From positions 3,410,001 to 3,474,000 of the forward strand of contig NZ_SHKK01000001.1 in the NCBI RefSeq assembly GCF_004217135.1: DNA of 64,000 bases, read 5' to 3'. Positions within the stretch are counted from its first letter, which is position 1. Each line of letters begins with the position of its first letter. The DNA comes from Micromonospora violae (GTDB taxonomy: Bacteria > Actinomycetota > Actinomycetes > Mycobacteriales > Micromonosporaceae). Below are positions 45,026 through 53,734 of this stretch, one piece after another. The notes beneath the pieces are model-generated. The model had not been told where the DNA came from, searched no databases, and worked only from the letters and a program-made list of their open reading frames with translations. A program made the translations under genes and the position numbers.

Positions 45026-46776
45026 CCGGGCTGCCGGTGGCCGACCGCCGCACCGTACGCCGGGCCCTGCGGGAGCTGATCAGCCGGCACCGCCGCGCCG
45101 TCGGGCTGGTGCTGGCGCTGCACTGCGCCGCCGCGGTCGCCGGGCTCGCCCCGCCGTGGCTGCTGGGCGCCATCGTCGATCGGGTCACCGGGGGCGCGGG
45201 GGTGGCCACCGTGGACCGGCTGGCGCTGGCCATCACCGGCTGCGTCGCGGCCAGCGCGGTGCTCACGCGGTACGCCCAGTACGCCGGCCACCGCTTCGGC
45301 GAACGGGCCATCGCCGAGCTGCGCGAGGAGTTCGTCTCCCGGACCCTCGGCCTGCCGGTCTCGGTCGTCGAGCGCGCCGGCTCCGGGGACCTGGCCACCC
45401 GCAGCTCCGTCGACGTCGCGACGGTCGGCACCACCGTCCGGGAGGTGGTACCGACCATCGTCATCGCCTCGGTGCAGTTGACGTTGCTGTTCGGGGCGGT
45501 CTTCCTACTGCACCCGCTGCTTGGGCTGGCCGCGCTGGCCTCGCTCCCGTCGATCCTGGCGGTGACCCGGTGGTACCTGCGCCGGGCCAGCCCCGCGTAC
45601 CTCGCCGAGGGCGCGGCGTCGGCCGAGTTGACCGAGACGCTGACCACCACCGCCGAGGGCGCCCGCACGGTGGAGGCGCTGCGGCTGACCGACGACCGCG
45701 TCCGGCACGGCACCACCCGGGTCGCCGTGCTGTGGCAGGCCCGCCGGGCCACCCTCGCGCTGCGGACCGTGTTCTTCTCGGTCGTCGAGGCCAGCTACCC
45801 GCTGCCGGTCGCCACCGTCCTGCTGGTCGGGGGCTTCCTGTTCGCCCGGGACATGGTGTCGCTCGGCGCGGTGGTCGCCGCCGCGCTCTACCTGCAACAG
45901 GCGATCGAGCCGCTGGATCGGCTGTTGATCTGGACGGAGCAGGCGCAACGCGGCTTCGCGTCGTACGCCCGGGTGCTCGGCGTCGGCCTGGTCCCACCGG
46001 AGCCGCCCGGCACGACCGCGCCGTCCCGCGGTGAGCGGCTCGTGGTCCGGGGGGCGCGGTTCTCCTACTCCGACGACGGGCCGGACGTGCTGCACGGCAT
46101 CGACCTGGAGGTGCAGCCCGGTGAGCGGCTGGCCGTCGTCGGGCCATCCGGCGCCGGGAAGTCCACCCTGGCCCGGCTGCTGGCCGGGATCGACGCGCCC
46201 CGGCACGGTGTGGTCAGCATCGGCGGCTGCCCGGTGACCGACCTCGACCCGGCCGAGCGCCGCCGCCGGATCGCCCTGGTCACCCAGGAACACCACGTCT
46301 TCATCGGCTCGGTACGCGACAACCTCTCGTTCGCCGCGCCCGACGCCTCCGACGACCAGATGCGCGCCGCGCTGCTGACCGTGGGCGCCCAGTGGTTCGC
46401 GGACCTCCCCGACGACCTGGACACCCAGCTCGGCGACGGGGCCCGTCAGCTCGGCGCGGCCGAGGCCCAGCAGTTGGCGCTGGCCCGGTTGGTGCTCGCC
46501 GACCCGCACACGTTGATCCTGGACGAGGCGACCGCCGCGCTCGATCCGACCACCGCCCGACGGACCGAACGCGCGCTGGCCGCCGTGCTGGTCGGGCGGA
46601 CCGTCATCGCGATCGCGCACCGGCTGAACACCGCGCACGACGCCGACCGGGTCGCCGTGCTCGCGGACGGCCGGATCACCGAGATCGGCAGCCACGACGA
46701 GCTGGTCGCGGCCGGTGGCGCGTACGCCGCCCTGTGGCGCTCCTGGCACACCCAGGTCGACGAGCACCCGAGATGA
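45022..46776 (+). CDS. ABC exporter half with intact Walker motifs (subunit 2)
   Basis: A 584-residue partner starting at GTG 45022. Six membrane segments are followed by a nucleotide-binding domain with Walker A 'VVGPSGAGKSTLARLL' and Walker B plus catalytic Glu 'LILDEATAALD', and the H-loop 'IAIAHRLN'. The signature is degenerate: 'RQLGAAEAQQLALARL' instead of L-S-G-G-Q. Its Walker motifs can therefore pair only with the signature of subunit 1. Such heterodimers export drugs, lipids or peptides; the cargo cannot be read from the sequence. Ended by a strong hairpin at 46779. Confidence 0.92.
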   Translation: MTGLPVADRRTVRRALRELISRHRRAVGLVLALHCAAAVAGLAPPWLLGAIVDRVTGGAGVATVDRLALAITGCVAASAVLTRYAQYAGHRFGERAIAELREEFVSRTLGLPVSVVERAGSGDLATRSSVDVATVGTTVREVVPTIVIASVQLTLLFGAVFLLHPLLGLAALASLPSILAVTRWYLRRASPAYLAEGAASAELTETLTTTAEGARTVEALRLTDDRVRHGTTRVAVLWQARRATLALRTVFFSVVEASYPLPVATVLLVGGFLFARDMVSLGAVVAAALYLQQAIEPLDRLLIWTEQAQRGFASYARVLGVGLVPPEPPGTTAPSRGERLVVRGARFSYSDDGPDVLHGIDLEVQPGERLAVVGPSGAGKSTLARLLAGIDAPRHGVVSIGGCPVTDLDPAERRRRIALVTQEHHVFIGSVRDNLSFAAPDASDDQMRAALLTVGAQWFADLPDDLDTQLGDGARQLGAAEAQQLALARLVLADPHTLILDEATAALDPTTARRTERALAAVLVGRTVIAIAHRLNTAHDADRVAVLADGRITEIGSHDELVAAGGAYAALWRSWHTQVDEHPR

Positions 46777-46778
46777 CG

Positions 46779-46808
46779 AAGGGGCACCTCGTTCCCGAGG
46801 TGCCCCTT
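46779..46808 (+). terminator. Terminator of the ABC exporter operon (copy A)
   Basis: aaggggcacctcg-ttcc-cgaggtgcccctt forms a 13-bp perfect stem beginning at the exporter's stop codon, followed by cctcgtgttttg with a short T run. The whole 45-bp unit, to 46823, recurs inverted at 48375-48419 on the other side of the transposase. Confidence 0.85.
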
Positions 46809-46823
46809 CCTCGTGTTTTGACC

Positions 46824-48374
46824 GTTCTGTGGGCAGGGTGGTTTGGCGGTGTGGTGGGGGTGTGTTCGTGGTGGTGTGGGTGAGGGCTGTCATTTGCCCT
46901 TGTGGACGGCGTTTTTGCGGATGATCGGGTAGCGGGTTCGGCGTTTGCGGCGTTTCCCGGCGGGGCGGCCGGGTCCGGGGTGTCCGGGTTTCGGGTTGCC
47001 TGGTGGTTGCCAGGCGTTGCGCAGAGCGGGCGAAACCTGCCGGCGTGTCTGGCCGGGGGTCGGGCTGGTGGTGGTGGCGGGTTCCCAGGGCAGTCGGTGG
47101 TGGGTGATGTGGGTGCGGGCGCAGAACAGGTGTAGGTAGGCGTAGGCGTGCAGGCGTAGCCAGGTGGTCAGGGTGCCGGGCTGGCGGGGGTGGAAGTCCG
47201 GGGCCTGGGCGGTGCTCTTGAGATATCGGAAGTAGTGCTCGATGTCGAAGCGGGCCAGGTAGGTCATGACCAGGGTGAGTAGGTCGCGGCGGCGGCCGGA
47301 GTACCAGAGAGCGAGGTCGCCGGCGCGGCGGCTGGGGCGCAGGTGTTGGACCCGGGCGAGGAGCACGCTGCCCTCGACGATCGGGAGGGTGCCCTGGCCG
47401 GTGAAGCCCCGGCTGGCGCGGGTGAGTTTGGGATGGACCTGATGCCAGGCCCGGACGGTGACGGTGCCGTAGATACCGACCGGGCCGCTGACACCGGTAT
47501 CCGGGGGTAGGCCGGGCTCGCGCAGAGCGAGGCGGAACCCGTGCCGGCGGGGCCGGCCTCCGAGGGGGTGAGCGGCCCGGCGTTCGGGCCGGGTCCACAT
47601 GGTCTGCGAAGTCGCCAGCCTGACTAGCACGTCCGCGGGAATCCCGCGCTCGCGCAGCAGATGGGTGATCCGGGCCGCGGGATAACCGGAGTCCAGCAGA
47701 AACAGTGACGGATCGGCCGGGCGGGCGCCGTCCTGGGCGCAGACTCGGGTGATGTGGTCCACGGTGACCTCCACCAGATCGTCGTCGGAGGCGATCCGGT
47801 CGGCCAGCACCGGCACGACCCACGAGTCCGGAGTCAGAGACAGCCGCACGACATGCTGATACCGCCACCCCGTCTTGATCAGCGCCGTGCCGCGGGGCCC
47901 GCCGGGGGTGTACTGCGGCTGCCGGTCCGGGCTGGTGGCTGCGGTCGGCCGCGGCCACGCGGTGGTGTCAACGGCATACACCCGCGGCAGACCGGACCGC
48001 GTGGCGATCTCGCACGCCGCCCGTAACGCCCGGCCGGTGTCGATCTCGCCGTCACGTAACGCCCGGTACGCCGCAGCGTGCCCGGTGACCGTGCTCAGCG
48101 ATAGATGCGCCGGGCAACCACACCGGCCCTGATCAGCGGCCAACTCGTCGACCAGCGAGAACAACGTCCGTGACCGGGACGCGAGAACGCCCTCGTACAA
48201 CTCCCGCCGCCACGCATCCAACAAGATCCGGCCCAGCTCGCTGTCACCGGCACCGGTAGCCGTTACGCTTCTCATCGAGGACCCTGCCCATTGATGATCT
48301 TTGTGTGAGAACTCAGATCATGGACAGGGTCCTCCCCATTCCGCTAGACCTCGACCACCACGAATCCCCTCGAT
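46824..48374 (-). mobile_element. Insertion-sequence-like element with NF041680-type transposase
   Basis: About 1.55 kb holding a single transposase gene, lying between two facing copies of one 45-bp terminator sequence. The exact ends are not certain: no convincing terminal inverted repeat or target duplication was found at 46824 and 48374, and the 45-bp flanks themselves could be the terminal repeats. A hairpin (gaggaccctg... / ...cagggtcctc, about 48276-48333) marks the region upstream of the transposase. Confidence 0.65.
46890..48275 (-). CDS. DDE transposase (NF041680-like)
   Basis: A 461-residue transposase with a likely catalytic triad D103 ('VYAVDTTAW'), D195 ('LFLLDSGYP') and E346 ('FDIEHYFRYLK'), as in RNase H-fold transposases. 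The N-terminal region resembles an IS701-like or NF041680-type DNA-binding domain. It is intact, without frameshift. The C-terminus is very basic (GKRRKRRTRYP). The gene appears full length, so the element could still be active. Confidence 0.88.
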   Translation of the reverse strand: MRSVTATGAGDSELGRILLDAWRRELYEGVLASRSRTLFSLVDELAADQGRCGCPAHLSLSTVTGHAAAYRALRDGEIDTGRALRAACEIATRSGLPRVYAVDTTAWPRPTAATSPDRQPQYTPGGPRGTALIKTGWRYQHVVRLSLTPDSWVVPVLADRIASDDDLVEVTVDHITRVCAQDGARPADPSLFLLDSGYPAARITHLLRERGIPADVLVRLATSQTMWTRPERRAAHPLGGRPRRHGFRLALREPGLPPDTGVSGPVGIYGTVTVRAWHQVHPKLTRASRGFTGQGTLPIVEGSVLLARVQHLRPSRRAGDLALWYSGRRRDLLTLVMTYLARFDIEHYFRYLKSTAQAPDFHPRQPGTLTTWLRLHAYAYLHLFCARTHITHHRLPWEPATTTSPTPGQTRRQVSPALRNAWQPPGNPKPGHPGPGRPAGKRRKRRTRYPIIRKNAVHKGK

Positions 48375-48389
48375 GGTCAAAACACGAGG

Positions 48390-48434
48390 AAGGGGCACCT
48401 CGTTCCCGAGGTGCCCCTTCCCGAGGTGCCCCTT
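48390..48434 (-). terminator. Terminator of the second importer operon (copy B)
   Basis: The same 13-bp hairpin as at 46779 lies at 48390-48419 and reads as terminator of the minus-strand importer genes; the distal half (cccgaggtgcccctt) is repeated once more at 48420-48434. Confidence 0.8.
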
Positions 48435-48448
48435 CGCGGTACGGATGG

Positions 48449-49405
48449 TTACTTGCCGACGCCCGCGGTGAGGCCGGACTGCACCTGCCGCTGGAAGATG
48501 ATGTAGACCACGAGCACCGGGAGCATCGCCATGGTCACCCCGGCGAAGAGGCCCGACCAGTCGGACTTGTAGCCCTGGTTGACCGAGAGTTCGATCAGGC
48601 CCTGGGCGATCACCTGGTTCTTCTCCTCCCCCGCGACCGACTGCATGAGCAGGGTCGGCAGGTACCACTGGTTCCACTGGCCCAGCACGTTGAAGATGCC
48701 GATGCTGATCAGGCCGGGCTTGGACATCGGCAGCATGACGCTGAAGAAGAGTCGGCTGTGCGATGCGCCGTCCACCATGGCCGCCTCGGCGATGGTGTTG
48801 GGCAGCGTGCGGAAGAACGAGTGCATGAAGAAGACCGTGAACGACAGCGACCAGGCGACGTACACCAGGATCAGCATGAGGTGCTTGTTCGGGCCGAGCA
48901 TCGGGAGGTAGACGCTCGTGTTGTAGACGCCCTTGAACAGCGGCACCGCGGCCAGGTAGACCGGCAGGGTCAGGCCGGAGAGGAACACGTAGTAGATCAG
49001 CCGGTTGCCCCGGAACTCGTAGCGGGCCAACGCGTACGCGGCCATCGAACCCAGCAGCATGGTGAGGGTGACACTGCCGGCCAGCACCAGCACGGTGTTG
49101 AGGAAGAACGACCCGAGGTGCCCCGCGCCCCAGGCCCGGGCGAAGTTGTCCCAGTTGAGCTTTGCCGGGATCAGGGACAGCGGTTGGCGGATGACCTCCG
49201 AGTCGGTCTTCAGCGCCGACATCACCACCCACAGCAGCGGGTAGATCACCATCACGGCCCAGACCAGCAGGAAGACGTGGGAGAAGCCGTTGAAGAACCG
49301 GCCGCCCACCGCGGCCGCGGTGGACCCGCCACCGGCACCACGCTTGGATGGCGTGTCCGGGCTCTGGTCGGGACGGGTCAGACCATCGTGAGTCGCTGTG
49401 CTCAT
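48449..49405 (-). CDS. Amino-sugar ABC permease, NgcG-like (set 1)
   Basis: A 318-residue MalG-type permease. After a Thr/Gly-rich N-terminus come six predicted membrane segments; EAA loop 'IAEAAMVDGASHSRLFFSV'; C-terminus 'QRQVQSGLTAGVGK'. It resembles the NgcG-like gene at 54800 more than the other permeases here. Last gene of a five-gene unit rpiR, SIS, binding protein, F, G. Confidence 0.88.
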   Translation of the reverse strand: MSTATHDGLTRPDQSPDTPSKRGAGGGSTAAAVGGRFFNGFSHVFLLVWAVMVIYPLLWVVMSALKTDSEVIRQPLSLIPAKLNWDNFARAWGAGHLGSFFLNTVLVLAGSVTLTMLLGSMAAYALARYEFRGNRLIYYVFLSGLTLPVYLAAVPLFKGVYNTSVYLPMLGPNKHLMLILVYVAWSLSFTVFFMHSFFRTLPNTIAEAAMVDGASHSRLFFSVMLPMSKPGLISIGIFNVLGQWNQWYLPTLLMQSVAGEEKNQVIAQGLIELSVNQGYKSDWSGLFAGVTMAMLPVLVVYIIFQRQVQSGLTAGVGK

Positions 49406-49417
49406 CGTCCAGCCTCC

Positions 49418-50359
49418 TCAGTACTCGATACGCTCACGACGGGTGATCCGGAGCTGCGCCGCGGCGAGCAGGATCGTGAAGATCGCCAAGGCGACACCCA
49501 TCGCGCAGGCGTAACCGAACTGGCCCTTCTGGAACGCGGTGAAGTTCAGCACCGACGCGAAGATCTCACTGGCGTGGTTCGGGCCGCCCTGGCTGGGCGT
49601 CATGACGAAGACCAGGGCGTACATGTCCAGTGCGATGAAGCCCAGGTAGACCCAGGCGACCGAGACGGTGTCCCGCAGCAGGGGCAACGTGATCCGGAAG
49701 AAGGTGTGGAAGCGGCTGGCCCCGTCCAGGAGCGCCGCCTCGTAGATGTCCTTCGGGATGGACTGCATCGCCGCGCTGAAGAGCACCATGTAGAAGCCCG
49801 CGCCGCTCCAGACCGCGATCAGCAGCAGCCACCACAGCACCGCCGGTACGCCGAGGAACGGCTCCGGGTCGGAGGTGAAGGCGATCGGGTTGTCCGCGTC
49901 GACCAGACCGATCTTGATCATGAGACCGTTGATCAGACCCTGGCCGTCGCTGCGGTAGATCTGCTGCCACATTACGGCGATGACCACCAGTGACAGCACC
50001 TGCGGGAAGAAGAAAATGATCTTGTAGATCCCGGAGCCGAACACCCCGCGGATGCCGGCCCTGTCCTCGCGTCCGCCCACATTGAGCAGGAACGCGAGGA
50101 ACAGGGCCAGCGCGATGGTGAACAGCGGCACGGTGATCAGGAAAAAGACGTTGTGCCAGAAAGCCTTCCTGATCAACTCATCCGACAGCAGCCGGACGTA
50201 GTTGTCCAGACCGACGAAGTTCTGGGTGTCCGAATAACCACCCCAGTCGGTCAACGAGTATCCCGCCGCCTGCACGAAGGGCCACACCACGTAGAAGAGG
50301 TACAGCCCAAGCGGCAAGGCCAGGAAACCCGTGACGAAACGCGCAACACCGTGCCGCAT
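49418..50359 (-). CDS. Amino-sugar ABC permease, NgcF-like (set 1)
   Basis: A 313-residue MalF-type permease with start at ATG 50359 (an alternative GTG is 6 bp upstream). Six predicted membrane segments, EAA loop 'IYEAALLDGASRFHTFFRI' and C-terminal 'LRITRRERIEY', the same ending as the NgcF-like protein at 55687. This identity of tails shows the two importer sets are duplicates. Confidence 0.88.
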   Translation of the reverse strand: MRHGVARFVTGFLALPLGLYLFYVVWPFVQAAGYSLTDWGGYSDTQNFVGLDNYVRLLSDELIRKAFWHNVFFLITVPLFTIALALFLAFLLNVGGREDRAGIRGVFGSGIYKIIFFFPQVLSLVVIAVMWQQIYRSDGQGLINGLMIKIGLVDADNPIAFTSDPEPFLGVPAVLWWLLLIAVWSGAGFYMVLFSAAMQSIPKDIYEAALLDGASRFHTFFRITLPLLRDTVSVAWVYLGFIALDMYALVFVMTPSQGGPNHASEIFASVLNFTAFQKGQFGYACAMGVALAIFTILLAAAQLRITRRERIEY

Positions 50360-50390
50360 GGTCACTCACTTCTCTAGCTGGTCAGGCCTG

Positions 50391-51803
50391 TCAGGCGGTA
50401 CGGGTCTGCTTCTTGACCGAGGAGTCCTTCGCGACCTTGTCCGCGGCCGCCTGCATCTTGTCGACAAACTGCTGTGCGGTGAGGCGTCCCGCCATCAGCT
50501 CCTCGGCCAGGTTCTGGCTCTCCTTGTCCAGGTCGGCGTAGAAGTCCGGGAACTTGACCGAGATCAGGTCGTCGCTGCCGTTCTTCATCAGCGCGTTGGC
50601 CGAGGCCAGGGCGGAATCCTGCACGTTGTCGCCGGAGCCCTTGGTGGAGGCCAGCGACTTGGTCAGCTCGGCGAACTTCGCCGAGCCGGCCTTGGAGAGG
50701 ATGGCCCGCAGGAACTCCTTCGCGGCCTCCTTGTTCGGGGCCTTGCTCGGCACCACGAAGCCCTCGCCGGAGGAGGCGAAGACGTCCTTGGCGGCCTTGT
50801 CCCCGGGCTTGCTCCAGTAGTCCGACAGGGTCATCTCGAAGCCCGGCGGGATGGTCGCCGACATCTCGTTCTTCAGCCAGGTGCCGACCTGGATGAACGC
50901 CGCCTTACCGTCGAGCCAGGCCTGCTGCGACTGGGTGTGGTCGAGCTTGCCCGGCAGCAGCAGCTTGTCCTTGACCAGCTTCTCCCACGGCTCCAGCGCC
51001 GCGACGATGCCGTCGGCCTTCCAGGCGTTCTCCTTCAGGTTGTCGATGTCGATGATCGGCTGCTTGCCGACGGCCTTCCAGATGCTGGCGAAGAGCGCCC
51101 AGCGCGGGTAGTAGCCGTGCGCGGCGTCGTGCACGTACGGCGCCATGCCCTTGGCCTTGATCTTCGGCGCGAGGGCGAAGAACTCGTCCCAGGTGGTCGG
51201 CGCGGTCCAGCCCTCACGCTTGAACAGGGCCGCGTTGTACCAGTTGCCCCAGACGGTGTAGGCGACGTTCACCACGTAGAACTTGCCGTTCTGGGTGCCG
51301 TCGGTGACGGTGCCGGGCAGCAGGGTGTCGGCGACGGTGCCCTCGCTGTCCCAGGCGGGGGCGGTGAGCAGGTCGTCGAGCGCCTCGATCGCGCCCTCGT
51401 TGATCAGCGTGCTGCGGTCCATGATGTCCGCGCCCGAGTTCATCACCAGGTCGCTCGGCTGGGTCGCCATCTTCGGCTGTTCTTCGGTCTTGATCTTCTG
51501 GGTGGAGCTCATGTTGACCGTGATGTTCGGGTGCTTGGCGTTGAAGAGGACCTTGTCCTCCTTGGCCCACTGGTCGCCGAGGCCGCCGTTGAAGACGACC
51601 ACCTTGACCGCGCTGCCGTCCTTGACGCCGAACGGGTTGTCCTTGCTCTTCGCCGCACCGCTGTCGGTGGACTTGGTCGGCTCGCTACCGGCACAGGCAC
51701 TCAACAGGCCCGCGGCCGGAACGGCGAGCAGACCCGCCGCCGCGGCGCGCTGCAGCAAGGTCCGACGGTTCAGGTCACCGATGTTCTCGGGGGAATCCGA
51801 CAT
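50391..51803 (-). CDS. Sugar-binding lipoprotein, NgcE paralogue (set 1)
   Basis: A 470-residue binding protein exported with a twin-arginine-type lipoprotein signal ('LNRRTLLQRAAAAGLL' and lipobox 'LLSACAG'). Mature motifs 'NPFGVKDGSAVKVVVFNGG', 'NSGADIMD', 'PGTVTDGTQNGKFYVVN' and 'FIQVGTWLKNEM' match the NgcE family of GlcNAc/chitobiose-binding proteins, though it is clearly more diverged than the 56664 copy. It follows the SIS gene after 25 bp in the same transcript. Ligand is probably an amino sugar or a related oligosaccharide; inferred. Confidence 0.88.
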   Translation of the reverse strand: MSDSPENIGDLNRRTLLQRAAAAGLLAVPAAGLLSACAGSEPTKSTDSGAAKSKDNPFGVKDGSAVKVVVFNGGLGDQWAKEDKVLFNAKHPNITVNMSSTQKIKTEEQPKMATQPSDLVMNSGADIMDRSTLINEGAIEALDDLLTAPAWDSEGTVADTLLPGTVTDGTQNGKFYVVNVAYTVWGNWYNAALFKREGWTAPTTWDEFFALAPKIKAKGMAPYVHDAAHGYYPRWALFASIWKAVGKQPIIDIDNLKENAWKADGIVAALEPWEKLVKDKLLLPGKLDHTQSQQAWLDGKAAFIQVGTWLKNEMSATIPPGFEMTLSDYWSKPGDKAAKDVFASSGEGFVVPSKAPNKEAAKEFLRAILSKAGSAKFAELTKSLASTKGSGDNVQDSALASANALMKNGSDDLISVKFPDFYADLDKESQNLAEELMAGRLTAQQFVDKMQAAADKVAKDSSVKKQTRTA

Positions 51804-51828
51804 CTTTGACTCTCCTTGTGGTGTCGGG

Positions 51829-52578
51829 TCAAGCGGTACGCCGGAGACGCCCGGCGTACCGCGACTCGAGGGCGAGGTTGTGCTCGTCCCCGCCGGGGAC
51901 GTTGGCGGAGAGGTAGATAGGGGGTACCTCCCCGGCCTGGTGGAACCGTCGTACGACCTCCGCGGTCAGCAACTGCGCCAGCAGTGCCGTGGTGACCGAG
52001 GAGACCGCACAGACCGCGCCGCCGCCCTCGAGCGGCAGCAGTGCATCGCCGTACGGCGCGCCGTTGTCCAGCACGACGTCGGCGAGGTCGGCGAGCCGAT
52101 GCCCCGACGGGTGCCGTGGGGCGACCCGCGCGGTGTGCTCGACCGAGGTGACCGCGATCAACGGGTGACCGCGCTCGGTGACCAGCGCCGCCAGCTCGAC
52201 CACCGAGCCGTTGATGCCGGACTGGGATGCCACCACGAACACGTCGCGCGGTTGGGGCGCCGCGAGCGCGTAGATCTGGTGGGCGATGGAGGGATCACGT
52301 TCCAGCTTCGGGTCGGCGAGCACGTCGCGCGGGGCGTCACCGTGCATCACCAGGTCCCGTACCGAGAGCCGGTTGGTGGGGACCAACCCGCCGGCCCGGG
52401 CAACCAGTTCGGCGGCGAACGCCTCCGAGTGCCCGGCGCCGAACGCCTGGAGCACACCGCCGTCGCGCAGGCTGTCGGCGATCAGGTCGGCGGCCCGGGT
52501 GATCCCGTCGGCCTCCGAGTCGAGCAGCCGGTCGAGCACCGGGCGGACGGCGTCCGCGTACCCCTGGGCGCTGATCAT
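51829..52578 (-). CDS. SIS-domain protein (UPF0309-like)
   Basis: A 249-residue sugar-phosphate-binding protein of the SIS type: 'VLQAFGAGHSEAFAAELVARA', then 'VFVVASQSGINGSVVELA' are the phosphosugar-binding loops. Related UPF0309 proteins lie beside nag genes in other bacteria. The ATG overlaps the rpiR stop by 4 bp. It may bind or isomerise an amino-sugar phosphate, or help sense it; no catalytic assignment is possible. Confidence 0.82.
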   Translation of the reverse strand: MISAQGYADAVRPVLDRLLDSEADGITRAADLIADSLRDGGVLQAFGAGHSEAFAAELVARAGGLVPTNRLSVRDLVMHGDAPRDVLADPKLERDPSIAHQIYALAAPQPRDVFVVASQSGINGSVVELAALVTERGHPLIAVTSVEHTARVAPRHPSGHRLADLADVVLDNGAPYGDALLPLEGGGAVCAVSSVTTALLAQLLTAEVVRRFHQAGEVPPIYLSANVPGGDEHNLALESRYAGRLRRTA

Positions 52579-53528
52579 GAAACGACCCCTTTCGCGGCCT
52601 TGTGCCCGTCGACGGCCTGCGCGGTGCGCCGGAAGGCCGCGTGCGCGCGGTCGTGCGTGCGTTGGGCGACGGCGATGTAGAGCAGGTCGAGCACCACCAG
52701 CTGGGGGTGCCGGGCGGAGAGCGCGTCCGGCCGGAAGGTGGTCGCCTGGCTGGCCGTGAGCAGCACGATGTCGGCCAGCTCGGCCAACGGTGAACGGGGA
52801 AAGCCGGTGAGCGCGAGCGTGGTGGCGCCGCGGCTGCCCGCCTCGGCGAGCATCTCGATGGTCTCCCGGGTCTGCCCGGTGTGCGAGATGCCCAGCGCCA
52901 CGTCCCCCGATCGCAGCAACGCGGCGCTGGCCAACCCCTCGTGCACGTCGTTCCACGCCCACGCCGCCACGCCGATGCGGTGCAGGCTGAACTGCATCTC
53001 CTCGCCGACCAGGGCGCTGCCACTGGCGCCGAAGATGTTCACCCGGCTGGCACCGGCTATCGCCACCGCGGCCCGTTCCACCTCGCCGAGGTCGAGCAGG
53101 GTGGCGGTGTCGTGCATGGCCCGGGTGTCGGCGGCCATGATCTGGTCGAGCACGCGGGCGAGCGGGTCGCTGGGCTGGATCTCCCGTCCGATGTCGACGG
53201 TCCACCCGGCCGAGCGTGCCCGGCCGGTCTCGGAGGCGATGCCCAGCCGCAGGTCGGCGTACCCCTCGAAGCCCATCGCCCGGCAGAAGCGGGTGATGGT
53301 CGCCGGTGAGGTGCCGCTGCGCTCGGCCAGTTCGACGATTGTCGAGCGGGCGGCGGCCTCCGGGTCGCTGAGCACGTGCTCGGCGACCCGGCGCAGCGCG
53401 CCGGTCAGCTCACCGAGCCCGTTGCGGACCCGGGCCAACACCCCGTCGGAGGCTGAGCTGCGCCGGTCGATCACGTCGGCGTCGACCACCGCGGTCCCCG
53501 CGGCGGTGTCCACCTCGTGATCAACCAT
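52575..53528 (-). CDS. MurR/RpiR-family regulator
   Basis: A 317-residue regulator with N-terminal HTH ('VELAERSGTSPATITRFCRA') and C-terminal SIS phosphosugar-sensing domain ('ASRVNIFGASGSALVGEEM', 'ALGISHTGQTRETIEML'). RpiR regulators sense sugar phosphates. It is first in the minus-strand unit with SIS, binding protein and permeases, and divergent from the kinase gene; the kinase product is the logical effector. Candidate operators are in the 206-bp divergent region. Confidence 0.9.
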   Translation of the reverse strand: MVDHEVDTAAGTAVVDADVIDRRSSASDGVLARVRNGLGELTGALRRVAEHVLSDPEAAARSTIVELAERSGTSPATITRFCRAMGFEGYADLRLGIASETGRARSAGWTVDIGREIQPSDPLARVLDQIMAADTRAMHDTATLLDLGEVERAAVAIAGASRVNIFGASGSALVGEEMQFSLHRIGVAAWAWNDVHEGLASAALLRSGDVALGISHTGQTRETIEMLAEAGSRGATTLALTGFPRSPLAELADIVLLTASQATTFRPDALSARHPQLVVLDLLYIAVAQRTHDRAHAAFRRTAQAVDGHKAAKGVVS

Positions 53529-53569
53529 GAGTCGCCTCAGCTTTCCGAAAAGACTGTTAACTGTTAGTG

Positions 53570-53627
53570 GTAAAAGTTCTTACTGAACGACCCTCTATGT
53601 CAAGACCGTGGGCGAAGTTTTCAAACT
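53570..53627. promoter_or_regulatory. RpiR/kinase divergent control region with palindromes
   Basis: An AT-rich island in GC-rich DNA. It contains gttc-ttact-gaac (53576-53588), an overlapping imperfect gtaaaagttcttac (53570-53583), and agttt-tc-aaact (53616-53627), all palindromic. Three tgtta words occur nearby (two just upstream, one just downstream). These are candidate operators for the divergently encoded RpiR regulator. Confidence 0.5.
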
Positions 53628-53734
53628 GTTACCTGGCGCACAGCCCTCGAACCCCGCCCCAACTTGCCCCGCACGACCCCGCCGACCAGCATGAACAAGC
53701 CAGATCGCCGCCTCGCGCAAGGAGAATCGTGCCG

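Noticed and set aside
45505..47958. 817-codon minus-strand frame across exporter and transposase
   Set aside because: Low-complexity, spans two real genes and lacks any domain.
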